The notes: generated from the letters alone by a model not told the origin. Counted from the first letter of the stretch, positions 1-14,180 are shown. The stretch: 64,000 nucleotides of DNA from Alitta virens (GCA_932294295.1 OW028573.1:54005829-54069828); one strand, 5' to 3'. Translations and numbers: made by a program.

Positions 1-459
1 GAGGAGAGCAGCAGGCAGGGGCCGGCCACCTCTCAGCAGCCCAACCAGCTCATCACTATGGAAGGCTTGTCAGCAGAAGCTGGTCGCTCGGACGGCTTCT
101 GTCCATCTAATTAGCCCCATGCAACTATTTCGCCACACTGCCTCCTAAGCGCTGCACCACACATACTGTCCAGCCAGGACCACCATTTCTAACCCACGAT
201 CGAATGTTTATCATGCGAGTCACATGACCTGCCGGAACTACTTTTCTAGGGTTTTACTTATGAAAATAGGCCAGGCTGGGGTTAGGGCTGTGTCTTGATA
301 AAGGTCTTGATTTGGGAATTAAGCATACTAGGCCGTCGGAGCAGGACGATGTATTGAGAATGTTGGAGGAGGTTGGCATTGAAAGCGCTTGTGTCTGTGT
401 TTTTGATTGGCAGGGGCGTAGGGAGGGGCTTCGTATGCATTAAGTGGAGCACAGCGGCG

Positions 460-479
460 AGCAGCAGCAGCAGCAGCAG
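460..479. repeat. (CAG)n microsatellite
   Basis: About six to seven uninterrupted AGC/CAG triplets. It is one of at least seven CAG/CTG clusters in the window, the others lying near 7400, 8390, 14150, 22420, 26131 and 52480. Confidence 0.9.
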
Positions 480-1803
480 AAAAGATGCAGGCCTCACTCA
501 CTCCGCGCAGGGTGGGATGATGCTCAAGGCAGTGCATCCCTATAATCCATGCTGCTGCTTCTCATGTTCATTACCAAGACAACACAACCTCTCTTGCTTT
601 TTCTTCCCCTTTTCCTTGTCACTCTTTTTTGCAGCGCGTACAATTCACGTGCAGCCAGTGTTTACAAACTGCCTCGCTCATCAGAAATACAACTCCCAGG
701 CAAGGCTTGTGAGTATGGCACCCCACCGACTGCAACCTTCGTTGTTGTCATCCCTCTGTCCGATTGTAGAGCCATTTGAGGGCTTTTGAACCCATATGAC
801 CCGACTCCTGAACTGCCGGTCATTCTGACAGTGCCCTTACATAAGGACAACAACAGCGCTTCTGTTTCCCATGTTTATAACAAGTCGTATATACAAACAG
901 CATGTCAACATCCCGTGCCAAATGCATAGGTTTGGATCTGTAAACCATTGGCCTTTTGTTGAAAGGACGAAGCACAGAGGTCGTTGGGCTTGGTTGAGCA
1001 CAAAATGTTCATTTGTTGACGAGGTCAGGAGCTGGTGTTGCCATCATCCATCAGCCCTAACACCCTGCATGAGCCAGGCGTATTACCCTGCATTACTAAC
1101 CTTATTCCTTCTCCTAACCACATGTAAGACTTGAGAAAGACATGCTAAACCAAACAACTCGGACCGTCTCTCTTCTCAACAGTACTCAGCGAGAGTGTTT
1201 GCCAATATTAACATCACGTTTAACGTACATGGTAGTTCTTCTGGTTTCAATTGACCTAGCCCCATTTAAACCCAAGAGAAAGGAAACTACTAACACGAAG
1301 GACATTACAAGTGAGATATAAAAACCTCAAGATAACCTTTCATGCAGTTTGTGACAGGCAGTTCTGTTGGAAATACCAAAAACAGTTTACACTTCAGCCA
1401 CAGAAGAATCGTGATGGTGAGGGGTACATTACATGCACTTTGTATGACACTTTGTCCTTGGGAACCAAGCGACGACTTTTGAGCCCCATGGACGAGTTCA
1501 CTGAATTGCCAAGGGGACAGTAACAACCCTGAGACCTTGGGCTACATTCATGCTATGTGCATTTCCCCAGAGAGATACCCGAACAAGGGTTAGGCTGATA
1601 CTGAAATGATGCATGTGGCCTTTGTAGCCAGCCATTCATCTGGTGAAAGTTCATAGAAGCAAAGGGACCAGGAGCAAGCGGCCACAAGATGTGATTATGC
1701 CCACACCTCTACCCCACGGCCCACCAAGGCCAGCAGGATAGCCCAGGCCAGCCCACCCTAAGCCAGCAGGTGAAAAGGTGATTGGACAGCAGTTATGGCC
1801 TAA

Positions 1804-1818
1804 CCCCCCCCCCCCCCC
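1804..1818. repeat. C15 homopolymer tract
   Basis: Fifteen consecutive cytosines, unusual in an AT-rich region. The length could be an assembly or polymorphism artefact. Confidence 0.9.
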
Positions 1819-4800
1819 TTATTTTTTCACAATCCTTGATGCAAGCAAACTACACGAACAAGCCAACCAAGTTGAACTGGCCAGCCCAACAGGGGTGTTC
1901 GCCAGATGTCGCCAGTGGTAGTTGTAAACACATCGGTCGTTGACCTCTTTAGCTCGGTCAACTCCACGATACTCGCACCATGGACGTATAATACGCGGTC
2001 AACTTCTTCGTCACTTACACAACAAAACCACTTTTCTGTCACTGCTATAATACATGTACCATAGAGAGGAAGGAAGAAAAAAATATCATTTTACCCTTTT
2101 CTGACAAGAGATTTTTGGCGGCGGTTCATTCTTTCATCTTGAAAGTCCTTATTTTGGAACTTCTTTCAATGGAGCCTGCATCTCAATGGGAATTTTGTGG
2201 GGAAGCATTTGAGCTTGGGATGATTTTTTGCCTGGCTAGCCATGTGTTAGCCTCATATGTCACACTATTGGCCGACATTTGCAGGGGAGCAAAAACCTAC
2301 ACACTTTTTTTCTCTGCTAATTGCAGCGTGCCCTAAAACTCCATGCAACCCAAGCAATGTGCTCAGTCGCTGTCGACTACTAGGCCAGTCTGACCAGTAC
2401 TTGTATTCTTGTGAGCATCGAGTCTCTTCACGTGCTGTAATTAACATTACCACGTGTCATCCTCAACGCGCTGTAAAACAAGATCTATTTTCTGCTTTCA
2501 TACTTTCATTCATGACATTTCAGCACACGCGAGTGACGTGACCTTTCCAAACTCTCCATCTCTCAACACTTCCTGTAATCAACTCTGCTATCACGAGTAA
2601 ATATAGAATAAATATAGAAATATAACAGAATAATTATAGTTACGATCGTTAACTACTTACTAGTTAATTTATGCACGTAATTTTGACTTGATGTATTAAA
2701 ATGCTCTATTAATTCTCATAGGGTCAGTAGACATTTACATTCTACGCAGTTCCCTTGATGTGTTTGACTTGCAAGAATTTCGCAATCTCACAACCCTGCC
2801 AAGTACCAGTCTATTTGTTTAGACTTTCGTGACCAGGCCAACTGTTGTTGTGATCAAATCATACACTGCTCAATAAACATTAGGGTACAATCCCAGATTA
2901 ATATCATTGATTTTTTTAAGCAGATGTCACTCCAAATAACTACTTCATAACATGTTGCAATTGAATGGTTGTGAATAGGACGGAGTTATGATCAATCCCT
3001 TTATGATCAGCCTTCATACAATGTAAACTGTGCACATACAAGACCCGCCACGTGGGGGCTGTGACTATAATTAGCTCCATAAACAACAAAAACAAGTCAA
3101 TAAGGTGAAGGTCACTTGCTACACACCCCCCTCCCTTCCTCTATACTCAAAATCAATTACCCAAACATTGGGAATTCAGTTCCAATGTCTAATATATCTA
3201 TATGTAAAGACTATGTCATTGGACTTCCCTTCCTATTAAAACCCAATTTTTATTGACCTTAAAAACTCGGTACATGTGACTCCTGTCACACACAACGATA
3301 CTAGTTTCCAAGAAAAGCCTATTTTAAAATCTACGTCATTTACGTATGACCAATGTTACCCACACTACCACAGCAATCTTAAAATAGATATCTTAGGCGG
3401 AAAGTGGCTTATAAAGTTTACATATTTTGGGTAACTCAAAAGAAGCATTATTTCGTTTATATAAAGGAACTGGTGGATGGCTAGGCTAATAATGGTTTTG
3501 CGTGGAGCCATATCCTCAGTGGAAAGCACTAAGTTGCCACAATTGATCACTCTGGGCCCTCTCCAAAGCACTACACACATAACCTAAGCAGATGAAGAGA
3601 CAAACTGCAAGACAAAGATGATTAACTAGATGTTGTTTTGACAAGACTACCAGAGCAAAAGTTTGTGTGGCCTGCACCAGAGAACACTGATCCAGGAATA
3701 CAGACACTGCTAATGAATAAAAACATACAAGTAGCAAGCTGTCATATCTGCTAACTACCTTCCCTGTCATCTTTTTCTGATGATGCAAGCGTTACATCTT
3801 GGCTAATAATGTTTCTGTTTACATACTGTGCTTGATTTCAAGCATGCCAGATATGAATATTACAAGTAGAGCACGATATTTTAAGGAATGGTGCAAACTG
3901 CCCTGAAATACTTCGGGTTATACTTTACCTAAGATCAGTAAAGAGGAATGTCTGTCACTCAGTGGTTTCTTACTTTTATCAACCTAGTGACAACCTTGGC
4001 AACTTCAGGCTAGTTTCTAAATTTTTGAATCTGCAGAGGAATTTAGCATCACCCACGATCTATGAGAGTTTCCAGAACCAAGAATTTTAGGGGCATCTTA
4101 CAAGGAAAACTGCTCCCAGGTGTCGAAAAAAGAAGCTAATCTGACACAGCTCTGACAACTAGCACATCATATGAAACAAGTGGCCAGGATCGTCACAGAT
4201 TCTTTATGCAGGTGAATGCCACATTTCTGCAGACCCTATCGACACGAAATCGACATCCTACACCCACAATACCCTAATGTTTACAGCTTTGGTTTCTGTG
4301 ATAATTCCACCCAATGGGAAAGGGACAAACTTGACCTACAAAAACCAACTAGTGACCTGAGCTACGTGCAATTCCACATGCTGACGTGCAGCCATTTCTA
4401 ACGCCTTGCATGCATGCGTAACCTGTCATACGACAAAAAGAGGCAGAAATATTCAAAGGATCTTAGGTTATTGGGGGAAAAAAGAACATCTGGGGTAATT
4501 GTTGAAGTTTCTTTCGGTGCATATCATGTGCCTTACTTCTACAGCCCGAGGAGGTGGTGTTTTTGCAATTCTTTGTGTTCAAGTTTTAGCTCTACACCAC
4601 TTCCAGCTTGTGTAAATTATTTGACCAACATTATGTACAAAAATAAAGACATGAGCGGTCAACACAGGAAGTTCGTGCAGTTCTTCGCATATTTCTGCAA
4701 AATCATCAATCAGGGTTGAAAGGGGGGTGTTGGTATTTTCCGCCAGCATGGAGGTCAAGAGGAGGGGTTTGATAACTACCCGTATTGACTGTGCTAAATG

Positions 4801-6261
4801 CGACCATAAATTACCCTGTCCTATTTGGGTAGTGGCCTGGAGTGGACAGTGGGCAGGACACGAGGAGGACGCAGGGCTCCATGCCCTGAGATGACCTTCA
4901 GTGACCTCTGTCAAAGAACCCCAAGCAAGATCCAACCCCAAAGCGGCCTCAATACATTGCAGGGGTGGGTGGCAGCGGGGTGAAGAAGTTTTGCAAGGCA
5001 AAGAAAGGGGACAGGGGTGCGGGGCAGACTAATGAGATGGTTGTGGGTCATTTTGCGCGGGCTAGCTGCCTTGCCCTTTGCATCCACACACCTTGCTCTA
5101 CTCAACAGACCCTAAACTAGTAAAGATTCAGAAGTCAACTTCTCTAAATCTTTCATTTGTAACAGATCAAAGAATGCATGGCCATTGTATCTCAAATTAA
5201 TGTCAGCCCACGGTTAAATTTACTACATGGAATCTGATGAAGAGCTTTCCCAAACAACATCGTCACAAAGAAACAGTTGAATGGTTTTAACACCAGTTGA
5301 AGTATTGCGAAGACCCAATGACACTTAGATTGTCCATTCATGAATGGGTTTGATTTAACTGGGGGGACCTTACATTGCATTGTGCTCAAACCAACCCAGC
5401 TTTGTCCATCTGTCTTATCTTTCATCTCCAAGGCCAACTGCTACATTGAATTTTAATATACCTTGAAAGGCTTTCCTTTTGTTAAACACACAAGATGAAG
5501 AGGTTTGTGTTTGCTAAGTTCATCGTGTGTTCACTGAGCTAGCAGTTCCCATTGAGCTAGCTTTCAGTCAGCTGCATCACTGTCCATGGACCAGCTAGAT
5601 AGAAGACAGAAGATAGAGCATGAGCAAGGCCCACCAGAAAAGTAGTGCATGAGGCTGGCTATGGATGTGACCCTTTCCCCGGCCAATCACTGCTACTTCA
5701 ACACCTCCATCCTTACCAACAAGATTACTGTCAAAATACCACCGTTAACAGCCAAACGACTGCAGCTACATAAACACACTCTGCTCCCTATCAACTTTAC
5801 CTTTCGCCATGAAAGTAATACCAGGAATTCCGCCCTGCACAGGTATAAGGCAGCGTTGACAGGTCCTGTTAGTCCACACACTAAATACTAATAACCATGG
5901 CTGACCTGTCCCCTGCTTGTGTTACTCTTGAGCCTTCCACTGCTTCAATCAGTTTAGAATATTGAATCGGTATTCAACCATTCCCTTTCTACAATGCATT
6001 TTAATATAACAGACCCCCACTGGGTCACATGCAATTTCTTGCTAACTGCGCAATAACACGCCTTACAACTGTCACATTCAGAGGACAATCTGATTAACTT
6101 TCAAAAATTTCCCAAGCTACTTGTGTCTACTTTTTAAAAGAAGCGGAGTGTCCTCACGCCTGCTTTTTTTTTTTTTTACCTACCAAAAACTATATTCTTA
6201 GTTAACACTTTAAGCTTGTCACTTCACAAATACATGGCTGTTTAAAAAAAAAACACCAAAG

Positions 6262-6296
6262 CATGCAGTACATGCAGTACATGCAGTACATGCAGC
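6262..6296. repeat. 10-bp tandem repeat
   Basis: The unit GTACATGCAG is repeated head to tail about 3.5 times with no visible mismatch. No function is apparent. Confidence 0.8.
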
Positions 6297-7397
6297 TTTT
6301 CGGTTTCGTAACATTTTCGTTACACCACAATGGCATGTTTACCAGTATTTAAAACTGACTCGCTAAAGAGTGACAGCTCTTGAAGTCTCGGTGCTCATTT
6401 TTAGAACATAACTATAGCGTGCATTAATGCATAGGTATATATATGCTTGTGCACACAACCCATATATCAAGCAAGCAGACCATAGCAGGTCTTTGCCCTA
6501 TGGCTGCTGGTCCACTCAGCCCGGCTCAGGCCTGTACCTTTGACATAGGTGACACATTATGTGCCAAAACAGGTAGACTTATACACCGGCCCTAGGACGT
6601 TGTTAAGGGGGGGGGGAGGGGCAGTGATTGGTGTATGAAGTGCGTTGCTTGTTCTAGCAGGCTGCATTGGCAGGCCAACAAATAAGACCGCTAGTTGTCT
6701 GCATGTCAGGCGAGTTTGTCCCACTGCCAAGGGCCCTTGTGATTATTTACCAGTCACACCATTGACAGCCTTTTACTCCCCACTATTCATCTTACAAAAC
6801 AACTGTTGATTGCTGTCTTTGTGACAGTCTCTTTTTCTCACACACATCATCCCATTAACTTCTACCTTCAGGTCACTACCTGGGACTATCCTGCGGTCAA
6901 TGACTTGCGCATTCATTTTGCCATACATACAGAGTATCACTGTCGTTTTGACCGCACTACAAATTCATTGTTGGTGCAAAAAAAGAAATAATGGAGTCAT
7001 GGTATTTTATAGTGTGAAAATTGACAATTTGTAGCATTTACCATTGGGGCACAAGTATTCCCATGAATAAAGTGTCCAACATTGTGAGCGACCCCAATAA
7101 TATTTCACACTTCATCTAAATCTCTTTATTATAATATTCAGTTCTGTAGTGTGACAGTAGTGGCATCTGGCTCCCATTGCAGCAGAGAGACCAGACCAAG
7201 CAGAGTCTGAGTGTAGTGGAATGTTCGTGTATCCGATGGCAAATTCAAATGCGAAGCAAGATGTATGAGACAGTCAACACGAGTGCATGGCTGGTGAATT
7301 AGCATAGCAAACAAAAGCTGCTTGACATTGTGGAGGGAGGCGAGATTCATGTTCACATAAGCTGCTATTTGGTCGGAGCATGTGAGGCAGTTGACCT

Positions 7398-7438
7398 GGG
7401 CATCAGCAGCATCAGCAGCAGCAGGAGCAGCAGCAGCA
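7398..7438. repeat. Imperfect CAG repeat
   Basis: CAG triplets interrupted by CAT and GAG. Read on the minus strand it gives a leucine run in an otherwise unsupported open frame, which I treat as a by-product of the repeat. Confidence 0.85.
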
Positions 7439-9487
7439 GTTGCGATCTGATGTGATTAGGAGGCGCATGGGACAGGACTGGCCCACAGTTGCAATGAGAG
7501 TAATTCCAAGTGGCTGATGAGGCAAGCGAGGAGGCAGACCGAAGCAGAACCAGGCATTTGGGCCAGACATTGGAGGATAGGGGATGGGGTGAGCTCTGCT
7601 GACCGTCATCATTAGGCAGCCAAGAGGACATTTGCCATTCATGAGTAGAGCAGTGGTCTCCACAGTCAGCCATTGCCTCCAATGTGTACAGCAAGATGGA
7701 GGGATCAGCCAGCAGATCCACATTCGCAGGAGCACTGCTGCTTGCTGCTACTGCTGCAGGAGAGAGAGAAAGAGAAAGGAAGAAAGAGGAGGAGGCAACT
7801 GATCAATCTGTGCAGCAGCTCTTCTACAGGCCCCTGCTTCGGGGTGCAGGCCATTAATGGGGGTTCCCCACCCATGCCTGCACTATGCCCAGCACATTTC
7901 AAGACCTGCCTTATCGCTGGGATATGCCATTAGCCCCACTGACAAGTCTTGTATTGATTGACTACAGATGCGACGTTCTTTCTGCCCTGTCACCCCAAAA
8001 ACCCCAAAACAAGGGCCATTTCTCCAACCTCTCTCACCATGCATGTCACCATGGCAACCACACTAACAATATACTCCTGCATGATGCATCAATATATTAG
8101 TCGATTCAGTGGGGAATACGAGTATAAATAATGCTTTCATTTCTCTTATAGATGACCTTTTTCATCCCATCCCACTTACGACTGTATATTATTCTGCACC
8201 ATACCAGTAATACAGTTGCACTTGGTTGTAAATCGATAGGCAAACAAGTAGCTTCCGCACAGAGTAAATAATCGCCACCTCAAACCCGATGTTCGCCAGT
8301 CCCTGAAGCTATAATCGCTAAAAATAAAATATGAATCGTCCATCAAAGCTGAGACATTTCTTTGTGACGCGGACGAGCCAAGCTCTGGCGCAGCAGTAGC
8401 AGCAGTAGCAGAAGAAGAATCAGCAGAAGAAACATCATCAACAGATGTAAATCGTGCAGGTACGCATCAACAAACCCAATTTGAAGCTAATTTGCAAAAG
8501 AATTAGGTCACGTGGGTCACGAACTAGGTCAGGGCGTTCTATTGACGTTCCAACAAGTCCGAACGCTTTCAGTGAATACCAAATTAAGGGAAAGCAGGAA
8601 GGAAGCACCCATGGAAGATGAATTTTCTCTTGCACTAAATATCTTATTTTTCACTCTTTTTTTGTTGTTTTGCAAATGATATAAATGCTTTCATTGATAT
8701 TCGTCACATTAAACTTCAGTCCTATAGTGCTCCGTGTCAGCGAGCAACCACATAGCGCAAAATACCAACACAAACGCCCCCTGAATTTTAACACCATAAC
8801 ATCAGAAATTACTGGATTTCTTTGTGTTTTTCTTGGCTACTGTTATTGTGCAGAAAAAAGAAAAAAAAAAAATTCAAAAAATTAATTTTATCAAAATCAA
8901 TCAACACTGTATAATGCTGAGCTCACGAGATATGCATCTGTAGAAAAACAGAGCACTTCTCTTTGGCACATGTCAGGCTTATCAAAGTTATGACTTCAAG
9001 GGAAAAAATCATGACCTAGTTTTTTGTCAGTCAGCACTTTTTTATGCCCATATCGTTTGTGTCAGTGGTTCACAAAAAGTAATTTGGCGTCTTAATTTAG
9101 TACGTGTGGCCCAGTGCTCCACAGCTGCCCTGCAATCATAATGCAATAGAGGAGGCATTTAATATATATGGCAAATCGGCCTTAGTAATTACGATGGCTT
9201 GCTCAGATTATTTGCCTTGCAGGATTAATTCCATCATTTCCATAACATGCACGCTAATAATTCAATAAGAGATGAGCATGCACAATAAATGCATTAGGCT
9301 TCAGCAGCACTCATAACCTGCCTGCCTCAGTGGCCCATAAACTTGCATTAGTTTCTCATGGCAGACACAGGCACTGTAAACAACAACGTGCACTTTCCCA
9401 AGTCACCTCTGTCCTGTATAGCTACTCAATTCCTTCACCAACGTGACCAGTGATCTTGGATCTGGCTGGACTTCACAAAAACAACAC

Positions 9488-9600
9488 AACCTGATGCATG
9501 ATCATATGGTCTTCGTAGGTCGTATGTGTCAACAGAATTTTGCCAAAGTACACAACAAACTAACTCAAATACATTAGTTTCTTTGCCAAGTCATATAGAC
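9488..9600 (+). repeat. Diverged direct repeat, copy 1 of 2
   Basis: This segment resembles 10848-10960. Both contain GATGCATGATCAT followed by CAACAGAAT-like and CAAAGTACA-like blocks in the same order. Similarity fades beyond about 110 bp. No coding potential or termini are seen, so it is probably an old dispersed repeat. Confidence 0.4.
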
Positions 9601-10847
9601 GCCAACAACCAAACGATAACTCCGCTGGATCATCAATAACTTATAAGAGTGTTTCGTGCATGTTTCAAAGTTCTATAACCATGAACTGGTATACACCGCA
9701 TTAATATTTGAAATTCTCCATTTAAACCCTATCATCAGTTACAATTATTCACAAATGCATGAGCATTAAATGGTATTTTCGGTTCTACCAAATGAGACGT
9801 GAATTCATTGTGCAGATGTACATTATCATTGCCCAATAAATAAGTAATTGCTTTTGAAAGTAAGAAAAATGTCCACCCTTAAATACGTAAAAACCGCTTA
9901 ACAGCGAGTCACCCAATATGGCAACATTTTTATCAGCATACACAATATGTAATAATGTCAATGCACTTGTCCAACAAGATCATTGAATGCATTTACAACA
10001 CCAGGGACCATGATCTGCAGGATAGCCATTGCTGACAGGTCTGCCTCGTAAACAAAGCCCAAGCTATACAGGGATTTGGTTAGCCCATCAATCCAAACAC
10101 ACACAGCTCAACCACATACAATACAGCAACAAAGCTTTACATTCATGACTAACTGATAACACAAAAACATGAGTCAGACTGTATCTATTTTTTTTGTTTG
10201 TTATCAAAATGGAAGGCCATTGATGTACCTGAAGTTGGATACAGCCATGAGTGAGCTAAATTTTTCTCATCCAGATTTGATCATGTACATATTTTACATA
10301 GTGTTTACAAAAACAGATGCAACATTCAATACAGCATTCAAGTAAATGTGGTGAACAAAATCTTTTTTTCACCTGGTTTTAAAAACTATGTACAAACACC
10401 AAATGAATGGATGAAGCTACCTAAACATCCCTAGGATTTTAACACTGAAGTCTAGTCATGCTTTGGGAGTGTTTATAGCTTGAAGTTGTCCAGAGTAGAA
10501 ATGGATCCTAATGATGTTGTATCTCTAACCATCTCACTACATGATGAGTGGCTGTTGCTGAAGCCGAAGCACCCCATCAAGTCATAAAATGCCAAACCCA
10601 ATTTCAAGGGGCTTACAAAAATGCAAGAAGGGTTCTCTCCGATCTGCACAAAATCTGGACCCATGATGGCTTCATATACCTGATCACTTGTTATCAAAAC
10701 AACAATCATAAGGATCCAATTCTACTCTGTACAACTCCCAAGCTATAAACTGATATATGATTGTGGTCAACACAATGTCGGATTTCAGATAACCAAGAAA
10801 TCCAAATAGATGTTATATTACAAAAGTTTGTAAAGACTCGAGCACTG

Positions 10848-10960
10848 ATGCATGATCATTGGTCTCTCCGGGTAAATTATTTAACAGAATTCTGCTAAAA
10901 TACATAACCCACAAATTCAAGTACATTTAGTTACCTTTGCAACTCATTTAAACACTAAGA
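10848..10960 (+). repeat. Diverged direct repeat, copy 2 of 2
   Basis: This is the partner of 9488-9600, about 1.36 kb away in the same orientation. Similarity is judged by eye and is moderate. Confidence 0.4.
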
Positions 10961-11639
10961 CTGCTTTTACGATTATATTATACAAAATTGATTCAAAATT
11001 ACATCATAAGCTTCTCATATTCACAGAATTTACATCAATTACGGGCAACTACACCTCTAGTTACAGCAGCTGCAGTGATATTCTCAGCTGCATACCACCC
11101 CACTACCTCGCAAATGTACGAAATTATGAGAAACAGCATCTCTAGCTCACACTGACAAATATTCCCTGATAAAAAAGAATGATATTGAGAAAAAGCAACA
11201 TGGGAAGCCAAACCTTAGTTCTATCAGATTACCCCAACTACATGACACTGCTAGGAAATAGGAGTTAGATTATCAATTTTAGTACAACAGGGTGAAAAAC
11301 AATGGGCCAGATTACACATATATCATCCAGGTCAACAACACAATCCCTTTTCGCTATTTACAGCTATTTATTTCTTCCTTTCACAATGTTGCAATATTAA
11401 ATTACCTTTCAACTATAAGATAACATAGTATATATACACGATACCCTTCTCAGATTTACACTCTGATTCACTTTGATATTACAGATTTAATTCGCTGGGT
11501 TTTGATGTGAAAATAAAATATTAAAGGACAAAATATTGATTCAAAAAGGTAAACAAGTTTTTGTATAATACACATGACATTTGGAGACAATTTGGTTTTA
11601 TTGTTCATATTAATATATTTATCTATGTGGCCACTAAAT

Positions 11640-12530
11640 GAAATTAATGGAATTGAATGACCGATGAAGAAAGTCTTACAATCAAAGCATAAAATATGCC
11701 TATTCTTTTTGTTGAAGATTGTAATACAGGGAAATTATATTAATGTCATATTAAGAAGTTTAAATGATGAATTAAAAGCAATAAAGGTATGGATTGATAG
11801 TAATAAATTATCTTTGAATGTTACTAAAACTCAATATATGATATTTTCACATAAAAAGTACCACATTCAAATTATATAAGAAAGAAAATCGCAAAAGTAA
11901 TAAGCATAATATCAAAAGCTAAACGATACTTAAAAAAGGCTACACTTTCGACTTTATAATTCATTTATTCTACCATATTTGTCATTAGGCCTTGAAGTTT
12001 GGGGGTCAATGATCCAGTCTTACACCATTCCATTACTCATTCTACAGAAGAAAACAATTCGTATCATAACTCCTCACCTCATTTATCCCCATCTTGGCCT
12101 CTCTTTCAGCCATTAAACCTTTTACCAATTGATACGTTGCATTTTAAAAAAATTTTATTTTTATGTATGAAATCGAAAAAGCAATATATCCTTTTTTTGT
12201 CAACGAAATGTTCATAAAAAATGAAGATATCCATGCCAGAAATACTCGTTACAAATCGTCATTCAGAGTTCCATTTTATACGTCCAATAAGTTGCAAAGA
12301 AATGTAAGATAAAGAGGAGTCGTGTGCTTTAATTCTTTAAGTAAATTTGGTGATTATAATTGTACTTTTACAACATTGAAAAAAAAAAGATTAAAGACCT
12401 ATTTTTTTCTTTTTTGGCCAAATACACCCAAGGTGTCAGGCAGGCCATATTGTAACCATAATTATTTCTCTTTTCTTTTTAATGGTTGTACTGACGGTTG
12501 CAATAAATACTTGAACTTGAGAAAGCAACA
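11640..12530 (+). mobile_element. 5'-truncated CR1/L2-like LINE remnant
   Basis: Translation gives the C-terminal part of a reverse transcriptase ORF in broken frames. The block around 11764-11850 reads LNDELKAIKVWIDSNKLSLN followed by a KTQYMIF-like motif, the thumb region that follows the FADD box in CR1/L2/Jockey-type LINEs. Further on come residues like HKKIAKVISIISKAKRYLKK and GLEVWG. The 3' end carries an AATAAATACTTGAACTTGA tail near 12510, matching the tail of LINE D at 46936-49242 and suggesting the same broad group. Several frameshifts and stops show that it is dead. Confidence 0.75.
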
Positions 12531-12607
12531 AGAAATGTTACATTATGTTGCAAGAGCACTTTAAAATGGCCAATATTCATGAAAGCATTCTTCTCCTTGC
12601 TCAACTT

Positions 12608-13099
12608 CTAACAATGGGCAGCTGCGATTTGTTTGAACTGACTGACCAGTGACCACTGAGGGTGCACCTCATGATCACCTTTTGAATAGGGATGATCAGC
12701 AGGCCATGTTTCCTGTTCACACACATGGCCAACTAACAATCTCCTTTGCTCCTCCTTATCAGTGCTGTCATGCAAACATGTTAAGTGCACAAAAACTGGA
12801 GGACACAATGTGAAACAGAAAGGGCAAGGGCAGCATGAGAGGGGAGCTATGCACTTGCAGCACTCAATGACGGCTATGTGGGCCAAACTTCGATTTCTAC
12901 TTTTTCCTCCCCAGCCGCTGTTCCACTTCTTCCAATTAGGGCAAAAAGGGGTCATTGTGTACTCACGGATGCAAAAAGTACAAAAAGGTCCTGACTGAGA
13001 GTGCCAGAGATGCTTGCAGAATGCTACGGAAAAAAATATAATAGAAATGCAAAGCTGCACACAAAATTCAAAACTCAACCAATTAACTGCCCGGGGCAA
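12608..13099 (-). other. Unrecognised Cys-rich open frame, 163 codons
   Basis: This open frame has 17 cysteines in about 163 residues, including CTFC, ECCKC and SCCPCPFC clusters, and a charged segment (STDKEEQRRLL) before a His/Trp-containing C-terminal part. It does not begin with ATG; the first codon is TTG. I recognise no family. It could be an exon fragment, a decayed transposon gene or chance. The cysteine spacing does not match a zinc finger that I can name. Confidence 0.25.
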
Positions 13100-13244
13100 G
13101 TCATACAGCCCTGTATGGCATTATCCACGCAGAATGACAAAGTTCCATGCTTTACAATGCAGCATTAACAATGCTCACTCCACACTGCCCTGCACTAGAA
13201 ATGAACATGCTTGTTCCGTGCATTCAAATGCACTCTGCTGATGA

Positions 13245-13540
13245 TGCACTTACCATACGGTATTTACTCCAATAAAGGCCTTCTATTATTTTTGGAGGCC
13301 ACCTCAGTAGGCCTTTATTTGAGGTGGACTTCTATTCGAGGTGGGTTTCTATTATTTTAGGGGGGGAATGAAGGACACCAATACCTTACAAAAATAACTC
13401 TGTTAGACCTCGATTTCTTGAATTTTTTCTGCTCGATGCGGGGAGGTATTTTAATTTTTTTTGGGAAGGGAACTACTCTGGGCTTCTATTCGAGGTGTGT
13501 CTCTATTTGAGGGGAGGGGGGGGGGGTTCAGTTCAGTTGG
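13245..13540. repeat. CTATTCGAGG-type interspersed repeat
   Basis: The segment contains repeated variants of TCTATTCGAGGTG and CCTTTATTTGAGGTGG (near 13270, 13310, 13330, 13480 and 13500). The pattern resembles the 'tattcgagg' MITE-like repeats seen in many marine invertebrate genomes. It ends in a G-rich tract near 13518. No ORF is present. Exact termini were not resolved. Confidence 0.55.
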
Positions 13541-14146
13541 AGGTGCAGTATGATTATACAGAGGTAAACTGTTATACATGACATGCCTGAATTCAGTAAA
13601 TCATGGAATTTCCTTGATCAAAATTGCACATTTTCCAGCAGCAAGATGTCAGATTAAGTAAATTATTAACGACCACACATGATCTATTGGTCCAATCTAG
13701 CTCAAGTGTGTTGTTGTATTGTTAGAAACACCTGCCTCTAAAAGGGTTTCATCAGCGTTTCATGGAATTAAGCACACCATTGTCAACTGAGCAAATGAAG
13801 GGCAGAATGGCTTGATAAACAATCAAAAGGTAGGTGGCCATGGCACTGATTCAAGAATGACACAATAATATGACCACTCAATCACTCCACAAAGCAGGAT
13901 ATCGATATGATTGAGGGGATTCCCCTTTCCAATCTTCCCATTTATTCTAGCCATGACAGAGCTAGACTCGAACCTAATACACCACCAGCAACCCATTCAC
14001 AATTGAACCATAGCTTTATATACTTTTCCTAAATCCAGTAAACCCAATGAAATTGCTACAGTACTCGTAATATGTGAAAACTTACACTGAAAAGCTATAC
14101 GTTTTTCGACAACATGGCTTCAGCCTTTGTTACAAACATATCACAG

Positions 14147-14180
14147 GCTGCTGATGCAGATGCTGCTGCTGCTGCTGCCG
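14147..14180. repeat. Imperfect (CTG)n repeat
   Basis: CTG/CAG-type triplets with GAT interruptions. On the minus strand they give an alanine/serine run inside a 62-codon open frame with no recognised domain. Confidence 0.8.

Larger units (their letters stand above)
1..11639. other. No recognised gene; simple repeats only
   Basis: I found no convincing exon in this stretch. The open frames are short, lack recognisable domains and often overlap simple repeats. Visible contents are CAG/CTG runs at 460-479, 7398-7438 and 8388-8430, a C15 tract at 1804-1818, a 10-bp tandem repeat (GTACATGCAG, about 3.5 copies) near 6262-6296 and a G-rich tract near 6606. A locally GC-richer patch at about 4720-5060 holds a 140-codon minus-strand frame without a recognised domain. 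Small exons of the minus-strand receptor gene that starts at 29904 could lie here unnoticed. Confidence 0.5.

Noticed and set aside
373..789. 138-codon plus-strand frame
   Set aside because: Low-complexity Ser run from a CAG repeat, no domain, and competing frames on both strands of similar length.
4579..5001. 140-codon minus-strand frame in a GC-richer patch
   Set aside because: Part of it (DDFAEICEELHELPVLTAHV) looks protein-like, but there are no convincing splice sites and no family I can name, so it is mentioned only within the region entry.
10473..10748. Opposed frames near 10.5 kb
   Set aside because: Short, no domain, mutually overlapping on opposite strands.
13940..13980. tRNA B-box-like GGTTCGAGTCTA on the minus strand, possible tRNA or SINE
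   Set aside because: No matching A box at the right distance and no cloverleaf could be drawn.
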